64,000 nucleotides of DNA. It comes from Lunularia cruciata (lineage: Eukaryota; Streptophyta; Marchantiopsida; Lunulariales; Lunulariaceae). Positions 1 through 13,100 of the stretch are shown here, in pieces. The notes beneath the pieces are model-generated. The model saw only the letters and a list, made by a program, of their open reading frames with translations, was not told the DNA's origin and did not search any database. Where the stretch lies: positions 22,506,001 to 22,570,000 of the forward strand of contig OX419760.1 in NCBI GenBank assembly GCA_948567375.1, given 5' to 3'. Positions within the stretch are counted from its first letter, which is position 1; every line of letters starts with the position of its first letter. Made by a program: the position numbers and the translations under genes.

Positions 1-330
1 GACTGCCTTTAAACCAAACACAAAACACAATCTTCCCTAAACTGCCTCAAAACCAAACACAAAAACTAGCTGCATGAGATTGGGAAAGTTCTTATTTGTA
101 GACAAGGCTTACTCCTAAAAAATAGTAATATAGTGGATGTTTTTGTATCATTGTATGATGCGAGTGGCTTACCCTAGTTTTCTATTATTTGCATTCTAGA
201 TACATCTAAAATTTCATATAGCATCACTAGCATGTTAGGAACATTCTTTAGAAAGTGTGAAGACATATCAACAATTAATATTCTAAAGCACTTATTGATT
301 AGAAAAGAAGAATTCCTAATTAAGATATAA
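1..330. other. AT-rich left edge with a short imperfect direct repeat
   Basis: No gene is visible here. A segment reading ACTGCCTTTAAACCAAACAC at the left edge recurs about 40 bases later in slightly altered form. The rest is AT-rich sequence with stops in all frames. Confidence 0.4.
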
Positions 331-480
331 TAAGAAAAGACAATTGTGTAGCAAACAAAAAGGATGGGAAGACCTTGTCAAGGCATACAAAGGAGAGAAA
401 AAAGAGGTAAAATGGGTTAGGCCCCAATAGTATAAATATGAGAAATTTGCCATGTTGCACCTAAGATATCAAAGCTAAGG
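331..480 (+). repeat. Dispersed repeat copy 1 (GGATGGGAAGACC family)
   Basis: This diverged copy has GGATGGGAAGACC near 363, then a relic of the CATCAAGCCGTACAAGG part, then GAGGTAAAATGGG and CCCCAATAGTATAAATATGAG. The same order of blocks is seen at 5865-5985 on the other strand. The element type is unknown. It carries no open reading frame of its own. Confidence 0.6.
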
Positions 481-699
481 TCTACAAACTCTTGGAGCAT
501 CCAAAAAAGCATCACCTAGTGTGATTGCTCTCCTATGGATTGCACCAACTAATGCTCTATGTAGAGCAATGGAAACATGTTGTCTAAAGTATGCTTCAAA
601 GTATGAGAGTGAAAAGTGGTACTCCCTAATGTCTAATATGATAAGTTCTCATGCACTCCTTGACAATTGTGTTAAATGCCGCGTCCATCACTCCATATA

Positions 700-3340
700 A
701 CTCCAAGGCTAGAGGAAAAAAGAGGTGACCTCACTACACACCACTATACTTGGAGACCTTGCATGTTGCTGCTCCGCTTGCCGCCCATCTAGGAAGATGA
801 GTAATCATTCCCTCCAAAACTTTGCATCTTGCATAAGATCTATAACCAGAACATCAGCCACTATCACCTGATCATCTTGGACCAAGTATAAATTTTCTCT
901 AACATGTGCATCTGCAAAGAATACAAATGCTCCTTCCAAGCAAGGTATCCACTCTCTTGTGCCATAGCAAACACTATATCCCTGATGACATCATCGGTAG
1001 CTATCCTCTATCCTCCAAAAGGACACCATGTCATATAGACAACTACTACATCTAGTGTAGAACCACACTCACAAGTGAGTAACACTTGTGAGTGACAAAG
1101 ATGCATATAGGTGGCCCAAACCTAGGCAGAACCTCATTGCTAGAGAGAAGGTCGCTAGTGTGAGTCAAAATGCCCTAATGTAGGTCAAGCTAGGATCCAA
1201 GAGCTTGCATCCTTGCCAGAGCAAGAGCAAAGATGTGCTCTAATGGCCTGAGGAGTGGATGAGTCAACTAAGATAGAATGTAGCATATGTTGATACTAAA
1301 GCTCCATCAAGGAACACTACAAACCTCTTGTCCAATCTGATAATAGTAAAGCAAAGGATGGAAGGTCTTCCCATGTTTGTGGTGATAGACCATCTCTTGT
1401 ATGCCGTAATAACACCTAGAGAGAAAAGGATCCCTTCTCTACCTTGGTCACATATGTCTCCAAAACTATCTTATCAACAACCATAGACTGGGAGGAAAGT
1501 AAGGGTGTTGAGAGAGCCCAACTACCCAAAAATTGTAATAGGTTTCATCTCCTCCATAGATAATAAGCCCACCCCTCTACATGAGATTGGTAGAGATGTC
1601 TATCTATGTGTCAAACCCCCAATCACACACTCAAATGTCCTTGGTCTGATGATATCACCAAAACTCCCATAATCTTCCTATCAAAGCTCTCAAATGTGAT
1701 AGGAAAGTCAAGGAAAGGGGAACAATGCACGAAAGGTAAGTTGGTTGATGGGCAATACTAGAAGAGAGTATATCAAATGTCACCTATGGATCTCCTAATA
1801 GAAGAAGGTCATCCACATGGAGAATATTCTCTACAAGGGCACTATCTAAGAAGCATGTGATAAAATCCTCGGATCCTATTGGCACTCCAAGAATATATAG
1901 TCCATCTACAAATGTGACACACCCCTCTAGAAGCTCAAGGTGGGGAGGGATACTTGAAGGGTACCATGCTCTACACTTTGACACCTTGACTCTCAAGCCT
2001 ACAAGATGTAGCTTGGTAGTCAAGTGATCAAAGGTCTGCCAAATTTGATCTATGGGGTCCATAATGTGTATAGCATTTTCCGAGGAGGGAAATACACAAC
2101 ATAGAATGGCCAAAGTAGTAAATAAGAGAGCTTTGAAGTGAGCCATGGCAAACAAAGGTCCTCCTAAAGGATCTCCTTGTTGTGTACCAACAATTGACTC
2201 CAAGATAATGACTCCTCTTGTGATCACCCATGTTGTAGTAAAGGGAAGCAAGAGAGCCATAAAACAACCACACAAAAGGAATGAGACTTGCCAAGGACCC
2301 ATTGGTCTCTTTAAGCTCTATAACGATAGATGCCTAAGATATGTTATTAAAAGCATTCTCAACATTCACCTATAGGACAACCTATTCCGGATGGATATTT
2401 GGGAGTGCCTTGATGCTTGAAGAAATAGTCTCACAATCTCTAGATGTAGCTACTACAAATTGATGTGAATTGAGATGCTCTTGAAAGTGAGATTGATGTT
2501 GAAGGACAATGATGTGGCTAACCAAGTGCAAAAGATCTCTCCAATAGCAATCTGTCTAATGCTCCCTATATCCTTCTCCTTCATGAGAAGTTGACTAGCC
2601 CCTAACACATGATTAATTGACATAGGAATATCTCCCTTGCTACTTTTGTAACTACTTGAAACAACTTGGTAAATCCACTAGAAGTATCATCTGCTTGAAA
2701 GTAATCTCTAAGATGCTCATATACCATCCTTGACAAGCCTCTTGAGGAGAGGCAAAGGGCAATGCGCAATGCTTGTGCAAAGGTGACCTATCAATACATA
2801 AAAGCTGCACAAGCTTATGATCTAAGACCTCTAGTGGTACCCTTTCTGTTTCCATTGGATATAATGAGCATATGGAAGAGATAGTGTCATCAATGGGACT
2901 AGCCATAAACAAAGGATGTAGTACTCATGATGCTCTACTAAACTCTCCCACCCGACTAAATATCATACATCATTGTAATTGAATGGAATCTATGGTATCC
3001 TATGGCAAACCCAGTCTCCTAAAATATATAGCCCTAACTGACTCCTCTTGTAAGGCAATCCAATCCTTTGCTTAGAATTGATAAAATCTAACAACCACCT
3101 CTTTATGCCCCACACGTCTTCTTCTAGCATAACAAAGGCTCCATCAAGGGAGTAAGAGGAATAAGAACCATACTAACTTGTCCAAGGAATCACGTGCCAA
3201 ATGATCAAGTGGTAGGTGAAAAAGCCTACCTGGCCTCATCGTGGAGTGTACAGAGTAGTCTATGGAATAAACATGGACATGGAAAACTAGTCTTAAATAA
3301 CCCCAAGATACAACCCCTCGAGATGCTAACACTCCTATGA
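700..3340 (-). pseudogene. Decayed LINE-type reverse transcriptase
   Basis: This is a minus-strand relic of a non-LTR retrotransposon. The best part is an open stretch at 1784-2302 with the palm motif B, GTQQGDPLGGPLF (about 2145-2200). It continues through a KCRAWYPS segment and LGVPIGS to LLLLGDP near 1786. The catalytic Asp-Asp expected about 25 residues after motif B is not seen; the corresponding place reads SENAIHI, so the enzyme would be inactive. Flanking open stretches at 2652-2912 and 3144-3332 are on the same strand and are probably further pieces, but I cannot assign them. Between 480 and 1780 the sequence is full of stops. The class call rests on the QQGDPLG motif and its downstream context. 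The outer limits are approximate, and I see no poly(A) tail or target duplication. Confidence 0.6.
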
Positions 3341-5864
3341 CTCCATCAATATCCTTGAATGATCAATGAAGGGATAGAAGAAGTGTGCATAATCTTGAGT
3401 GTCATCGCTATCGATGTGGTCACTTGCTTCACATGAGCATCCCAAGTGGTCCAATCATAGTCCTTGTGCATCTTTCCCACATGGGTCTTTAAGCCTTGCA
3501 AGATAAAGTGTTAGTAACACACCGGGCATCCTGTATCTTGAGCCGCTCTTGGAGGCTCCACACCGAGAAATGTAGCCATTGCTAGCACAAGAATAATGAT
3601 TGTAACACATGATACTCTTTTCCATATTTCCCCGTACATGCAAAACCACAACCACATCTAAATTCACATAAGTAAATATAATCTCTCTAAACCTTAAATA
3701 CTATAAATCTCATAACTTTCAATTTTCATCTCAAAAAATTTCAAACTAAGTTTCTATGGAACTCAAGCATGCATACCAAGAGATATAAACATTCCAGATC
3801 GATCACTCTCAATATGAAGTAATCACTCTTAACCCTAAAAAATAAAAATACTCATATCTTTCTACTCAAATCTCCATATTCTTCAATCTAGATACCAATG
3901 AAACCAAAATTAAAAACAAATTGAATTCACGGTTCACTCATGTGACGTATACAAGTGAGCTCTCTAAAACTCTATAATATATATTCACTCTTTGCTTCCC
4001 TTCTCTCTCTTTCGTCCCTCCCGTTCATAGTACCAGGACGCGCATTTGTGGAACCCTACAGTCAAGTCTTCTCGTCTACTGTAGTACGGGCACTCCACCA
4101 TGATGACATGTTGCTGTCCCTCAAGCTGCAGCTCTTCATAGCTACATTTCTGACCATATGTAGTGCAGACTGATTAAAAAGACATTTCTGCTTGGCAGCA
4201 GAGATGTCGAAGGTCCTTGTCTTACTCACATCAGCAGCAGATTGTCTTCCACCCCACGAATCAGTTCTAATCAGTTCCATGGTTGACTGACCCTTATGCT
4301 TTTGTGTATAATAGATGATGATCTATAATAAGTAGTTCTTTCGCATTCTTCTTCTTCCACTTTATGATTTTAATCACCGAGGAAACTCTCCAGTTACATT
4401 ATCCTTTGTGTGCATATTGATGCTATTAAGTCCTGTGTTTCCCCAATCTCCGGGTTACCTTCTTTTGGCTCTATAGTTAAATTTGAAAATATCACCGACT
4501 CGAATCAGGACTTCTAGTTACTGTAGTCAAAGTTCAGTTTGCTGGCAGGACTAAAGTAGATAGCTTCAAGATTGTATCCGTCAACATCCAAGAGGGCTCG
4601 AAGAAACAAGAAAGAAATGAGGGGATGTCGATTCCAACATGCATGTGGACTACAGGACCGTTGTTGGTAGAAATTAAATAGAATGAGGTTCTTGTCGCAG
4701 GTCTTTTAGCTTTAGGGCTTTGCCCATTTCTATTGAGTTTTCTTCTGCTCTTTTCTTCGCCTTGTTCTTATCTTTCTTTCACGGTTGATTGATTGTTCGA
4801 TGGATTGATCGGCTTACCGAGTGAGATACATGTTTGGAATCCTGTGACATACCAAAGAACAACTAACACGATTGGCTCTCCCGCAACTTTTATCGTTGAT
4901 ATCTTCCACTTATTAGTTCATTGTCGGACAGTTATTGTACCTACATTTGTTTGGGATGATGGATATAGAATATAAATAGACTGAGGTTACATAATTTCAC
5001 TTTCACATAAGGAAATTCCTCAAATGTGATAAAATTTCATAAAAAATTTGTTTTTATATCTCACTTTCTTGTGATATATTTCTTGTGGGCTTTGTTTTCA
5101 TTTGTGATGTTGAGTTATAATTTTCAGTAGGAAACTATTGAAATGTATCAGTGTCAAGTACATATTTTCTTCAAATATAAATTAAATAAGACTTATGTAG
5201 TTATTATGATTATTATGCCTGTTTAGCTGACATTCAAGCTGGATCTATGGTTCAAATTGACAGAAAAACGGCAGGTGGCTTTCTCGAAACTAGTCTGCTC
5301 TTGACAAGAACCCTTTCTCTTCAAGATGGGATTTTGATTTTGACGTTGATGATGCGCTTAAAATTAATGAAACACCCTTGACTTCCAGACCATCCTGAGT
5401 TCAGTCAATTGATTTTTATTTATCTATTTTGAGCTTCCTAGCTTTTGCTAAAATCAAATAGCTCCACCAGTACTTGTAAATTTGCACAAGCATAGTTAGT
5501 AATTGCCGTTTGCTTTTCTAAAGCGGAAGTTTCATCGAGAGTGGAATAGTTACGGATAAATGATTCGAAAGCATTCAATGGAAATTCATTTATCGTACTA
5601 CCAAGTCTATCTCTAATTCAGGGTGAGTGGAAAAAAATAAAAATTAGTAGTGACCCTTACTTGTCACTCGAGAAATAAGTCTAATCATCCATCCTTAACA
5701 AACACACCACCGAATACAATTGATCAGCCACGAAAGTGACTGAACCTAATATAGTTGTTAGATATACATTTCCAAAATGTATAGTATCCCGACACATCAG
5801 ACCACACTTTAATAAGATTCTCTTCACTTTTTGAGCACTTACAACTTCCTTACTTTTGAGATTT
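3341..5864. other. Intergenic, no recognisable gene
   Basis: Only short open frames of under 75 codons occur here and none resembles a known protein. A TATAAATA-like stretch near 4969-4976 has no reading frame behind it that I can support. I see no RNA gene and no clear mobile element. Confidence 0.5.
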
Positions 5865-5985
5865 CTCATGTCGATACTATTGGGTCTTAGCCCCATTTTA
5901 CCTCTCTTGTCTCCCCCTTGTACGGCTTGATGGGGTCTTCCCATCCTTCATGTGTTCTAGGTGGTTGCCTTTCCCTTCCTTTTTG
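5865..5985 (-). repeat. Dispersed repeat copy 2
   Basis: This is the best preserved copy, on the minus strand. Read 5' to 3' it has GGGAAAGGC, then GAAGGATGGGAAGACCCC, then ATCAAGCCGTACAAGG, then GAGGTAAAATGGGGCTAAG, then CCCAATAGTATCGACATGAG. It fixes the block order for the family. An open frame at 5681-5944 runs through it but matches no known protein. Confidence 0.7.
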
Positions 5986-6169
5986 AGTAGTTACAACTTT
6001 TTATCTTCTTACATGTTTCAGCACATCTCTTTTGAAGACTTGAATCGATTTGGTTGAGAACTTGTCACAATCAAATATACTTCAATGTTCCTGCTGTGAA
6101 AATATAAAATGGAAGACGAGAGGTTTAGAGATTAAGTTAATTGTCTTGCAACTATCATTTCACATCATC

Positions 6170-6241
6170 CTATTACTTATAGAATTCATGTGTTGCCTCA
6201 CGAAACTATTACTTATAGAATTCATGTGTTGCCACACGAAA
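6170..6241 (+). repeat. 36-bp tandem duplication
   Basis: Two adjacent 36-base units (6170-6205 and 6206-6241) differ at one base. Each begins CTATTACTTATAGAATTCAT. The near identity suggests a recent local duplication. No function is apparent. Confidence 0.85.
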
Positions 6242-8100
6242 TTCTAAATTAAGGAAATTCCACAATAGATTTAGCGTATATTCACCTCTAGAGTCAGAAT
6301 TTTAACGATACACGGTTTGCAAATTTGCGGAGACCACCCAAGTTCTGTGAAGAATCCACTACTTTCCCCCTCAATTAAAACCCTTGATTCCGGGGATGAA
6401 CTGGAGACATGTAGTCACGAACCTTGCGTTTTCTTATACGAGTTAGATTTACACACGAGATACAAAGGAAGATGGGCATAAGGTAGAACATAGAGTTGAG
6501 ATCTAGGAAAAATATAGAAAACTTTAGTATGTGATCCATATTCAAGGCATAGAGCACACATGATGTTAGACTTGACCTTCAAGGAAACCTAGGACATAAT
6601 GATATGGTTGAAAAATACAGTTAACTATGAAAAATAAGTGAAGTATCTAAGATATATCATGATCAATAACACTCTGGTCCTATTTCTTTCCTAGTGAGCA
6701 GAATTGGAATCTGTGCTCCATCAGACAAATCCTTTGCTCTCATCCTTTTGTAAACGGCATAAATGGGGCAGGAATTCGGTCGCAGACTATTGTTGTCCCC
6801 TCCAAAGAATGAATGACGTAAATGGCATGCCCATTTTCTCTCAAAAGGAGTACACATAGAAAAGGAAAAAAGTTAAACGTAGCTTAGGATGCCTTTAAAA
6901 GAATACAGTGGCAACTATCAATGCCAAATATATATACATGCCTACATTCTTCATTCTCATTCCAAGAAGAATGTTGATCTACGAGAAGGGTGGTACAGTA
7001 GGAACTCGTGATTTTGTCATCTGGGATCGAAAGGAGAATCTCAAGGCGTGGGCATCATGACCTGAATAGTGAGATACAACCTGGGTAAGAACGTAGAGTA
7101 GATTGTAAACCACAAAAATGCAGGAGAAAGCTACAATCATTTCGGCGACTCCACGTTACTTAGAATAACATACTTTGAATCGATAGTCTATCAAACCAAC
7201 AGCTTCGGCACAAGTGTAAGGATAAGCGCAGAACGAGATACACTCCGGATTCGCCAACATCGTAGTCGTTGAAAGAAAATTCGTTGGTGAAGATCATGTC
7301 CTAGGATGATGAGTGTTTATGAAAAGGGGAAAAATTCACTAAAAGAAGAATAAACTTTTGAAAATTTATGACCACTCCACGTTACTGCCATTACGCGTGT
7401 GGGGTGATAGGGAGTGATGATGTAGATAAGCCTTGCTTATGGAGACTAAACGTTGCTGTTTCCAAGTTGGCACAAGGAGTATGGAATTGCTGATACCGTG
7501 TTATTGCAAAGGAGATGGACCTCGTGAAGCTGATGATAATAGAAACATAAAGTCATCATCGGTCGTTGAACTTAGCGGTAGTATATTTAGCTTGTTGTTC
7601 TTGATGGTCGTCGAAGTGAGCTATTGTCGTACTCACCATGCACTATCTCCTGAGAACAACAAAACAAAATCGAAACAGTGCATGTGGGACGAGGACATGA
7701 GAGAGTAGGAAAGCAGAGAACGACTAAACCAAGAGAAATAATGAACAAAATCGATGGGAGGAATCCTACTGTAGGTGAATATGGAAGGTATAGGTCTATC
7801 TTGAATCAGAGGTATGTGGTATTCATGGCTTTTTCATCAGCTTATCCCCACCACGGAACCCCAAAGATGGGAACCTGGGCTCAGATTGTGAAATTGAGGG
7901 ACATCAATCCATCTCCCGGAGAAGAAGGGGATAGATATAGTAGATAAAAGGAGCGATCCATATGGATGAGAAGAAAAGACAATAATAAAAGAAGGACAGA
8001 ACAGTACAGAAGAGGAGGATGGATTTCCATTGGCCATAAAAGAGTGAGGCCATAACAACCTCTGAATTCAAAACCGTTTTCTATTATATGAGGACAAATT
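6242..8100. other. Intergenic, no recognisable gene
   Basis: Short frames at 7433-7708 and 7678-7947 overlap each other and resemble nothing I know. The base composition is mixed. No promoter or RNA gene can be supported. Confidence 0.4.
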
Positions 8101-10136
8101 GAAAAGGATGATGGCAGTTCCGATCTCCACAGTCCACCAACTGTGGTCAATCTGCCACAGGGTTGACATTGTTGGAGAGCATGGCAAGATCTGGAGCATC
8201 AGATCTGGAGTCTCAGTACAATTTGGACCCACCATTCACAAGCAGGGAAAGTAGGTTGGAGGTTTCGGTTGGAGGGGAGGGTGAGGGGTTATGGTGGGCA
8301 CTGCAGTTGGAGAATAGAGACGATGGAGATGGAGGGGATGATTCCTTGCCGCCCATTGCAAAGGGGTCCTGCATTCAAGTAGGGTTTAAGCCGAAACGTG
8401 AAGGATTTGATGGTTCTTATTAGGTTCTAGTTGTGGAGGAAGCAGCCGCTGAGAGAAGCAGTGAGGGAGCTAAAAGTGAGTGTTGTCGTTGGGTGCGAGA
8501 TTGGTCCAACACAAGAAGACAGGAGACGGGAGGGGCCCAAGAATCGTCGAATGTGTGCTTGGAGAACGAGGTGCGGCTAAAGAATTGGATCAGCAGGTTA
8601 AGACCCGTTGATCTTCCACATGGGCAAAAATCAGTACTTTGTTGGATTTGGCCAGGATTCGTTGGTTTGCAGTGGCTTGGGGTGGGGGCTGGATTACTGC
8701 AGTGGAATGCATGCATGGCTGCTTGGTTCCTCAGTGCTGTGTGTTGTTTGACCTTCTTTATCACGGAGGTCCACTCCCGACGACAAATAACAGTTGTGAT
8801 TCGTCGTGAGGTTGGCTAATTTTGAAGCAAGGAACGAGCAGTGAGACTCATATTACAAGGTGCGCTGTGCAGCCGATCGAGCAGTTTATGTATTGTACAT
8901 ACTGCATCTGATATCTGTCTCATCCGCGCTTGTTAAGGAAAGAAGGAAGCTTGGAATTCGTGTTTATTTATTCTTCCACGTCCGATTTGATCAGTGAGCT
9001 CTCCGTGCTGATTGGTGGTTTAGCTCCATCGTTCCTCCTTATACGACACGTTGATCAGGTACATCAGAGTGGTTCACTGCGGACACGCGAGGTCAAAGTT
9101 ACAGTAGCAGTAGTTGCGCTGTTGTCATCTCCAGAGCACAACATTACATATCGATTCACATCATTTCTATCCCGAAGTAGCAGGGAAGATCTTTTAGACG
9201 TGCGTTATTTTGTACCTTCTGTGTGAGTAGTTGTACGATTTGAATCTCGTTGGCAAGGGATGTACACCTGAGGCATAATCGGAGTCGAGAAGTTTATGAC
9301 ATTACACTCGTGACGTGGATACCGGTTACGTCTTGGACGTACAAGTTCTCGTTCTGCTTCTGATAGCGTCTGAAGCATAGCCAAGGTTGAAAATTATAGT
9401 TGCCGTCCCAAGTGTACATGATAGAGTACTTGATTAATGTGAGGAAGTTCTACTGCACGCATGCACCGGAGTCGTCTAGACCTGCTGCGGCACTGATGTT
9501 TGTCACTTGGCTTCTCTTCCTGCTTTCTATCTAACTCTAAGCGATTTAGAGGAGGAGGATGCGTCAAGTCGTGCTGTATCTAACCCGTAATTTTTTCACG
9601 CTATGTCTGCATCGTTACATCTCACATTTTTGCGTCAGCCATTCGAGGGGAGAAACCCGTCATGGCTGTTTTAGAATCTTCCTCACACTTAACCTCCTGT
9701 TTCTGTCCACAGGACTTTTTGTCCATCATTGAATTGTGCTGCATAACCTGGTTTCGATCAAGTAATTATAGTGGCAGTCGTCAGTATGCTATAGTGTTCT
9801 GCCCACGAATTTGCTGGTGTGAGTCATAGATGAGAATTCTCACCTGAATCTTAGCTTTGCCAGTAGAGCTGATTAAACTTCTCCAGGAAGTCTGTAAAGT
9901 GTGAACTTTGAGTAGTCGCATTTCTGTGTAGTTGCCATTAGTGAGGTTTGGTGATTTTGTCCTGCGGGACGTAAATGTGAGAACGTACCTTACCGAATTT
10001 GACAGTTGCTTTGGCTACCTGGACAAGCACATTGCTCTTATTGTTCTATTGTGAAGGAAAGCTCAATTGTGATGTCTCACAAATTTGGCCAGCTTTTGTC
10101 ATTCACATATGCGATGCCTGCCTTGTTTCAGACAAG
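8100..10136 (+). promoter_or_regulatory. Probable 5' region and leader of the coiled-coil gene, with an intron acceptor
   Basis: This GC-richer stretch precedes the coiled-coil gene. A pyrimidine-rich acceptor, CCTTGTTTCAG, ends at 10131, six bases before the ATG at 10137. This suggests that the leader is spliced and the start codon lies just inside the second exon. A possible donor CAG|GTACAT lies near 9058, which would give an intron of about 1.07 kb; this pairing is a guess. Open frames at 8163-8423, 8433-8819 and 8930-9226 show no family resemblance. I could not identify a TATA box with confidence. Confidence 0.35.
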
Positions 10137-13100
10137 ATGCCCGGCCACCACAAGAAGCATGGCCACAAGAAGCCGCATAAGCAACAAACTGTGCAGACAA
10201 ATATCGTGAAGACTGAACTCAACGGGGATCATGTAGAGCCATCTTTAGACAGTCCCAACGGATACGGGTCGGCCAAAGATGAGATGGAGAGTCTGAATGA
10301 ATCTGGAACAGACACGGGGACCAACGGCCACAGTATAGGTGACTCGTCACCAGATCATTCTGATGCTGGCGATCTCACACCACGGGCTCTTCAATCGGGC
10401 AAAGAGCCTCAAGCTGAGGGAGTGAAGCTTCACAATTTGATCGAATTGAACAACACCTTGGTGAAAACCGTGGCAGGTCTTAGGACAGACAAAGACCAAT
10501 TGACTGGGAAAATCTCCCATCTAGAAGAGCAGCTGAATTCTGTCACTGCTGCCCACGCGAAAGAAGCGCAAGATGTTATCAGTAGCCTTGAAACGCAGCG
10601 AATCAGTCTTCTGGATGAGAACAAGGCTTTGCAGGAAAGGAGAGAAGCTTTAGAGAACGAGAAGGCGAAGCTTGAAAGCGAAACTTTCGGATTGGCAACG
10701 GAGAAATCCGCCCTGTTGGAGGAGAAGTTTGCTCTTGCCAACGAGAAAAATGAGTTAGAGATTGCTCTCTCTGAGTCAAACAAGCGCCTGGAGGAAACTT
10801 CAGCCATGATCAAGGAGGCGGAACAAGTTGCAGCGGAGGCAAAGGCAAAGGTCTCTGCTCTCTCTACCGAAAAGAGTGAGCTAGAAACTGCCCTTTCAGA
10901 GTCTACAAAACTTCTGGCTGCAAAATCAGCTAAGATTGAGGAGGCAGAGCAAGTCGCTGCAGACGCTAGGGCAAAGGTACAAGCTCTGACAGAAGAAAAG
11001 AAAGAAATCGAAACTGCACTTTCGAAATCAAAAACACTTTTGGAAGAAAGGTCAGCGAAGATTGAAGACGCAGAGCATGCTGCTGTCGAAGCTTCAGCTA
11101 AATTTCGAGAAGCCGAGCGTGTGGCTGCAGAAGCCAAGGCAAGAGTGGTAGCTCTCATCAGTGAAAAGGAAGACCTGGAGACCGAACTCTTGAAGTCCAG
11201 CGATCTTCTGGCCGAGAGGGCCACCAAGATCAAGGAGGCAGAAGATGCTGCTGCCCAGGCATCTGCCAAATTCGGACAGGCAGAAGATGAGGCTGTTGAG
11301 GCGAAGGCAAGGGTACAGTCCCTGACCAAAGAGAAAGAAGAGCTTCAGACTGCACTTTCGAACTCAAGCAAAATTATAGAAGAGAGGTCAGTCAAGATCG
11401 AAGAGGCTGAACGTGCAGCCGCAGAAGCTTCATCGAAGATTAAAGAAGCAGAGCAGGATGCTGTGGACGCCAAGGCAAGGATACTGTCATTGATGGACGG
11501 GAAAACTAAGCTTGAGAGCGCACTAGAGAATTCCGGCAAAATTCTGGAGGAAAGATCAACAAAGATAGAGGAGGCTGAGCAAGCGGCAGCTGAGGCCTCC
11601 AAGAAAATCGAAGAAGCTGAGAAGGAAGCTGCGGAAGCCAAGGCAAAGGTGAAAGCCCTTACCAGAGAGAAGAACAAGCTTGAAAAACAACAATCGAAGT
11701 CTAGCAAAGTTCTGGCAGAAAGGTCAGCCAAGATTGAGGAGGCTGTGCAAGCTGCGGCTGAGGCCGCTAAGAAGACCAAAGAAGCAGAGCATGAGACTGC
11801 GGAGGCCAAGGAGAGGGTGTCAGTCTTGACAGGTGAAAAATATAAGCTTGAGAGGGAACTTTTGAACTCTAGCAAGGGTTTGGAGGAAAGGGAAACCAAA
11901 ATCAAGGAGGCTGAGCGCGCGGCCACTAAGGCTTCGAAGAGAATCAAAGAAGCCGAGGCGAATGCTGCGCAGGCCAAGGCAAAGATATCATCCTTGATCG
12001 GTGAGAAGCACGAGCTTGAGAGGGAGCTTTCCAACTCTAGCAAGCTCTTGGAGGAAAGGGATGCCAAGATCGAGGAAGCTGAGCAGGCAGCCGTTGAAGC
12101 TGCCGCTAAGATCAGGGACAGTGAAAATGATGCTGCTCAAGCCAAGGCAAGGGTTGAAGAGCTCGACGCTGAGATACAGAAGCTCTACGAGCTGCACCAA
12201 AAGAAGATAGCTGCTTTGGAGGAACTAAATGATCAAAAGTCTTCAGATCTACAAGCATTGCAATCGAAAACTGAAGAGCTAGAGATGGAACTACAGAAGC
12301 TTTCTCAGTCTCTTGTATCCGCACAACAAGAGGCGACTGAGGCCAAGAGCACCGTGGAAATCTTGCGGACTCGCCAAGAGGAGGCAAAGCAAGAGAACGA
12401 GCAATTGCAGAGCCGGTTGCAAGCTGCCGTGGACCAGACAGCTGATCTGGATACCCAGAACAGTGAACTGAACGTGAAATTGGAAGAGCTAGATCGCCAA
12501 AATAGCAAATTGAACACCAAGCTCGGAGTTCTGGAAAGTACGCTATCAGAACTAAAAGAGGAGCTTCAAACTGCCGAAGAGAGGGCGAACGAAGCTTCAA
12601 ATCAGGCACAGCTCGAGAAGGACGCAAATGAAGGACTGCAGGAGGACATTTCTGCACTACATGAGAAGAAAGAGAATATTGAGAGAGAGCTCTTTGAGGC
12701 AAAACACTCGATTGAAGAGTTGCATGAAGGTATCAGCAGTGCTCAGAGTAACATGATCACCTTGGAGGACAAGGTTGCAAGTTTGCAGACTGAGAGAAAC
12801 AGCTTAAAGGAAGAGAATTTCAAGATGGAGGAGGCTTTGACCAGTGTATCTGAGATCTCTAAGGAACTGCATCACGAGAACTCAGAATTAAACGCCAAAC
12901 TTGAAAATTTGGGTAGCATAGTGTCCGGTTTGCAAGGTGAGAACAGTGATTTGAACACGAAGTTGGTCAGTCTGGAAAGTACAGTTGCCACTTTGCAGGA
13001 TGAGCTCCACGGAGCGAAGACAAGGGCAGAGGAGGTGTCACGGGACTTTCACAAAGAGAGTGAGACATCCGCTGGTTTGCATGAAGAAGTTTCAGAAATG

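Noticed and set aside
8163-8819. Two frames upstream of the coiled-coil gene
   Set aside because: No recognisable domain; they overlap a frame on the other strand and probably lie in the promoter or leader.
9999-10136. N-terminal extension of the coiled-coil protein by 46 codons
   Set aside because: It would start at TTG, and a strong splice acceptor lies six bases before the ATG at 10137.
10430-12067. Long open frames on the minus strand opposite the coiled-coil gene (299 and 240 codons)
   Set aside because: They are Ser/Ala-rich shadows of the Glu/Lys/Ala-rich repeats on the plus strand and show no domain.
12112-12702. Minus-strand frame of 196 codons
   Set aside because: It lies wholly inside the coiled-coil coding region and has no family resemblance.
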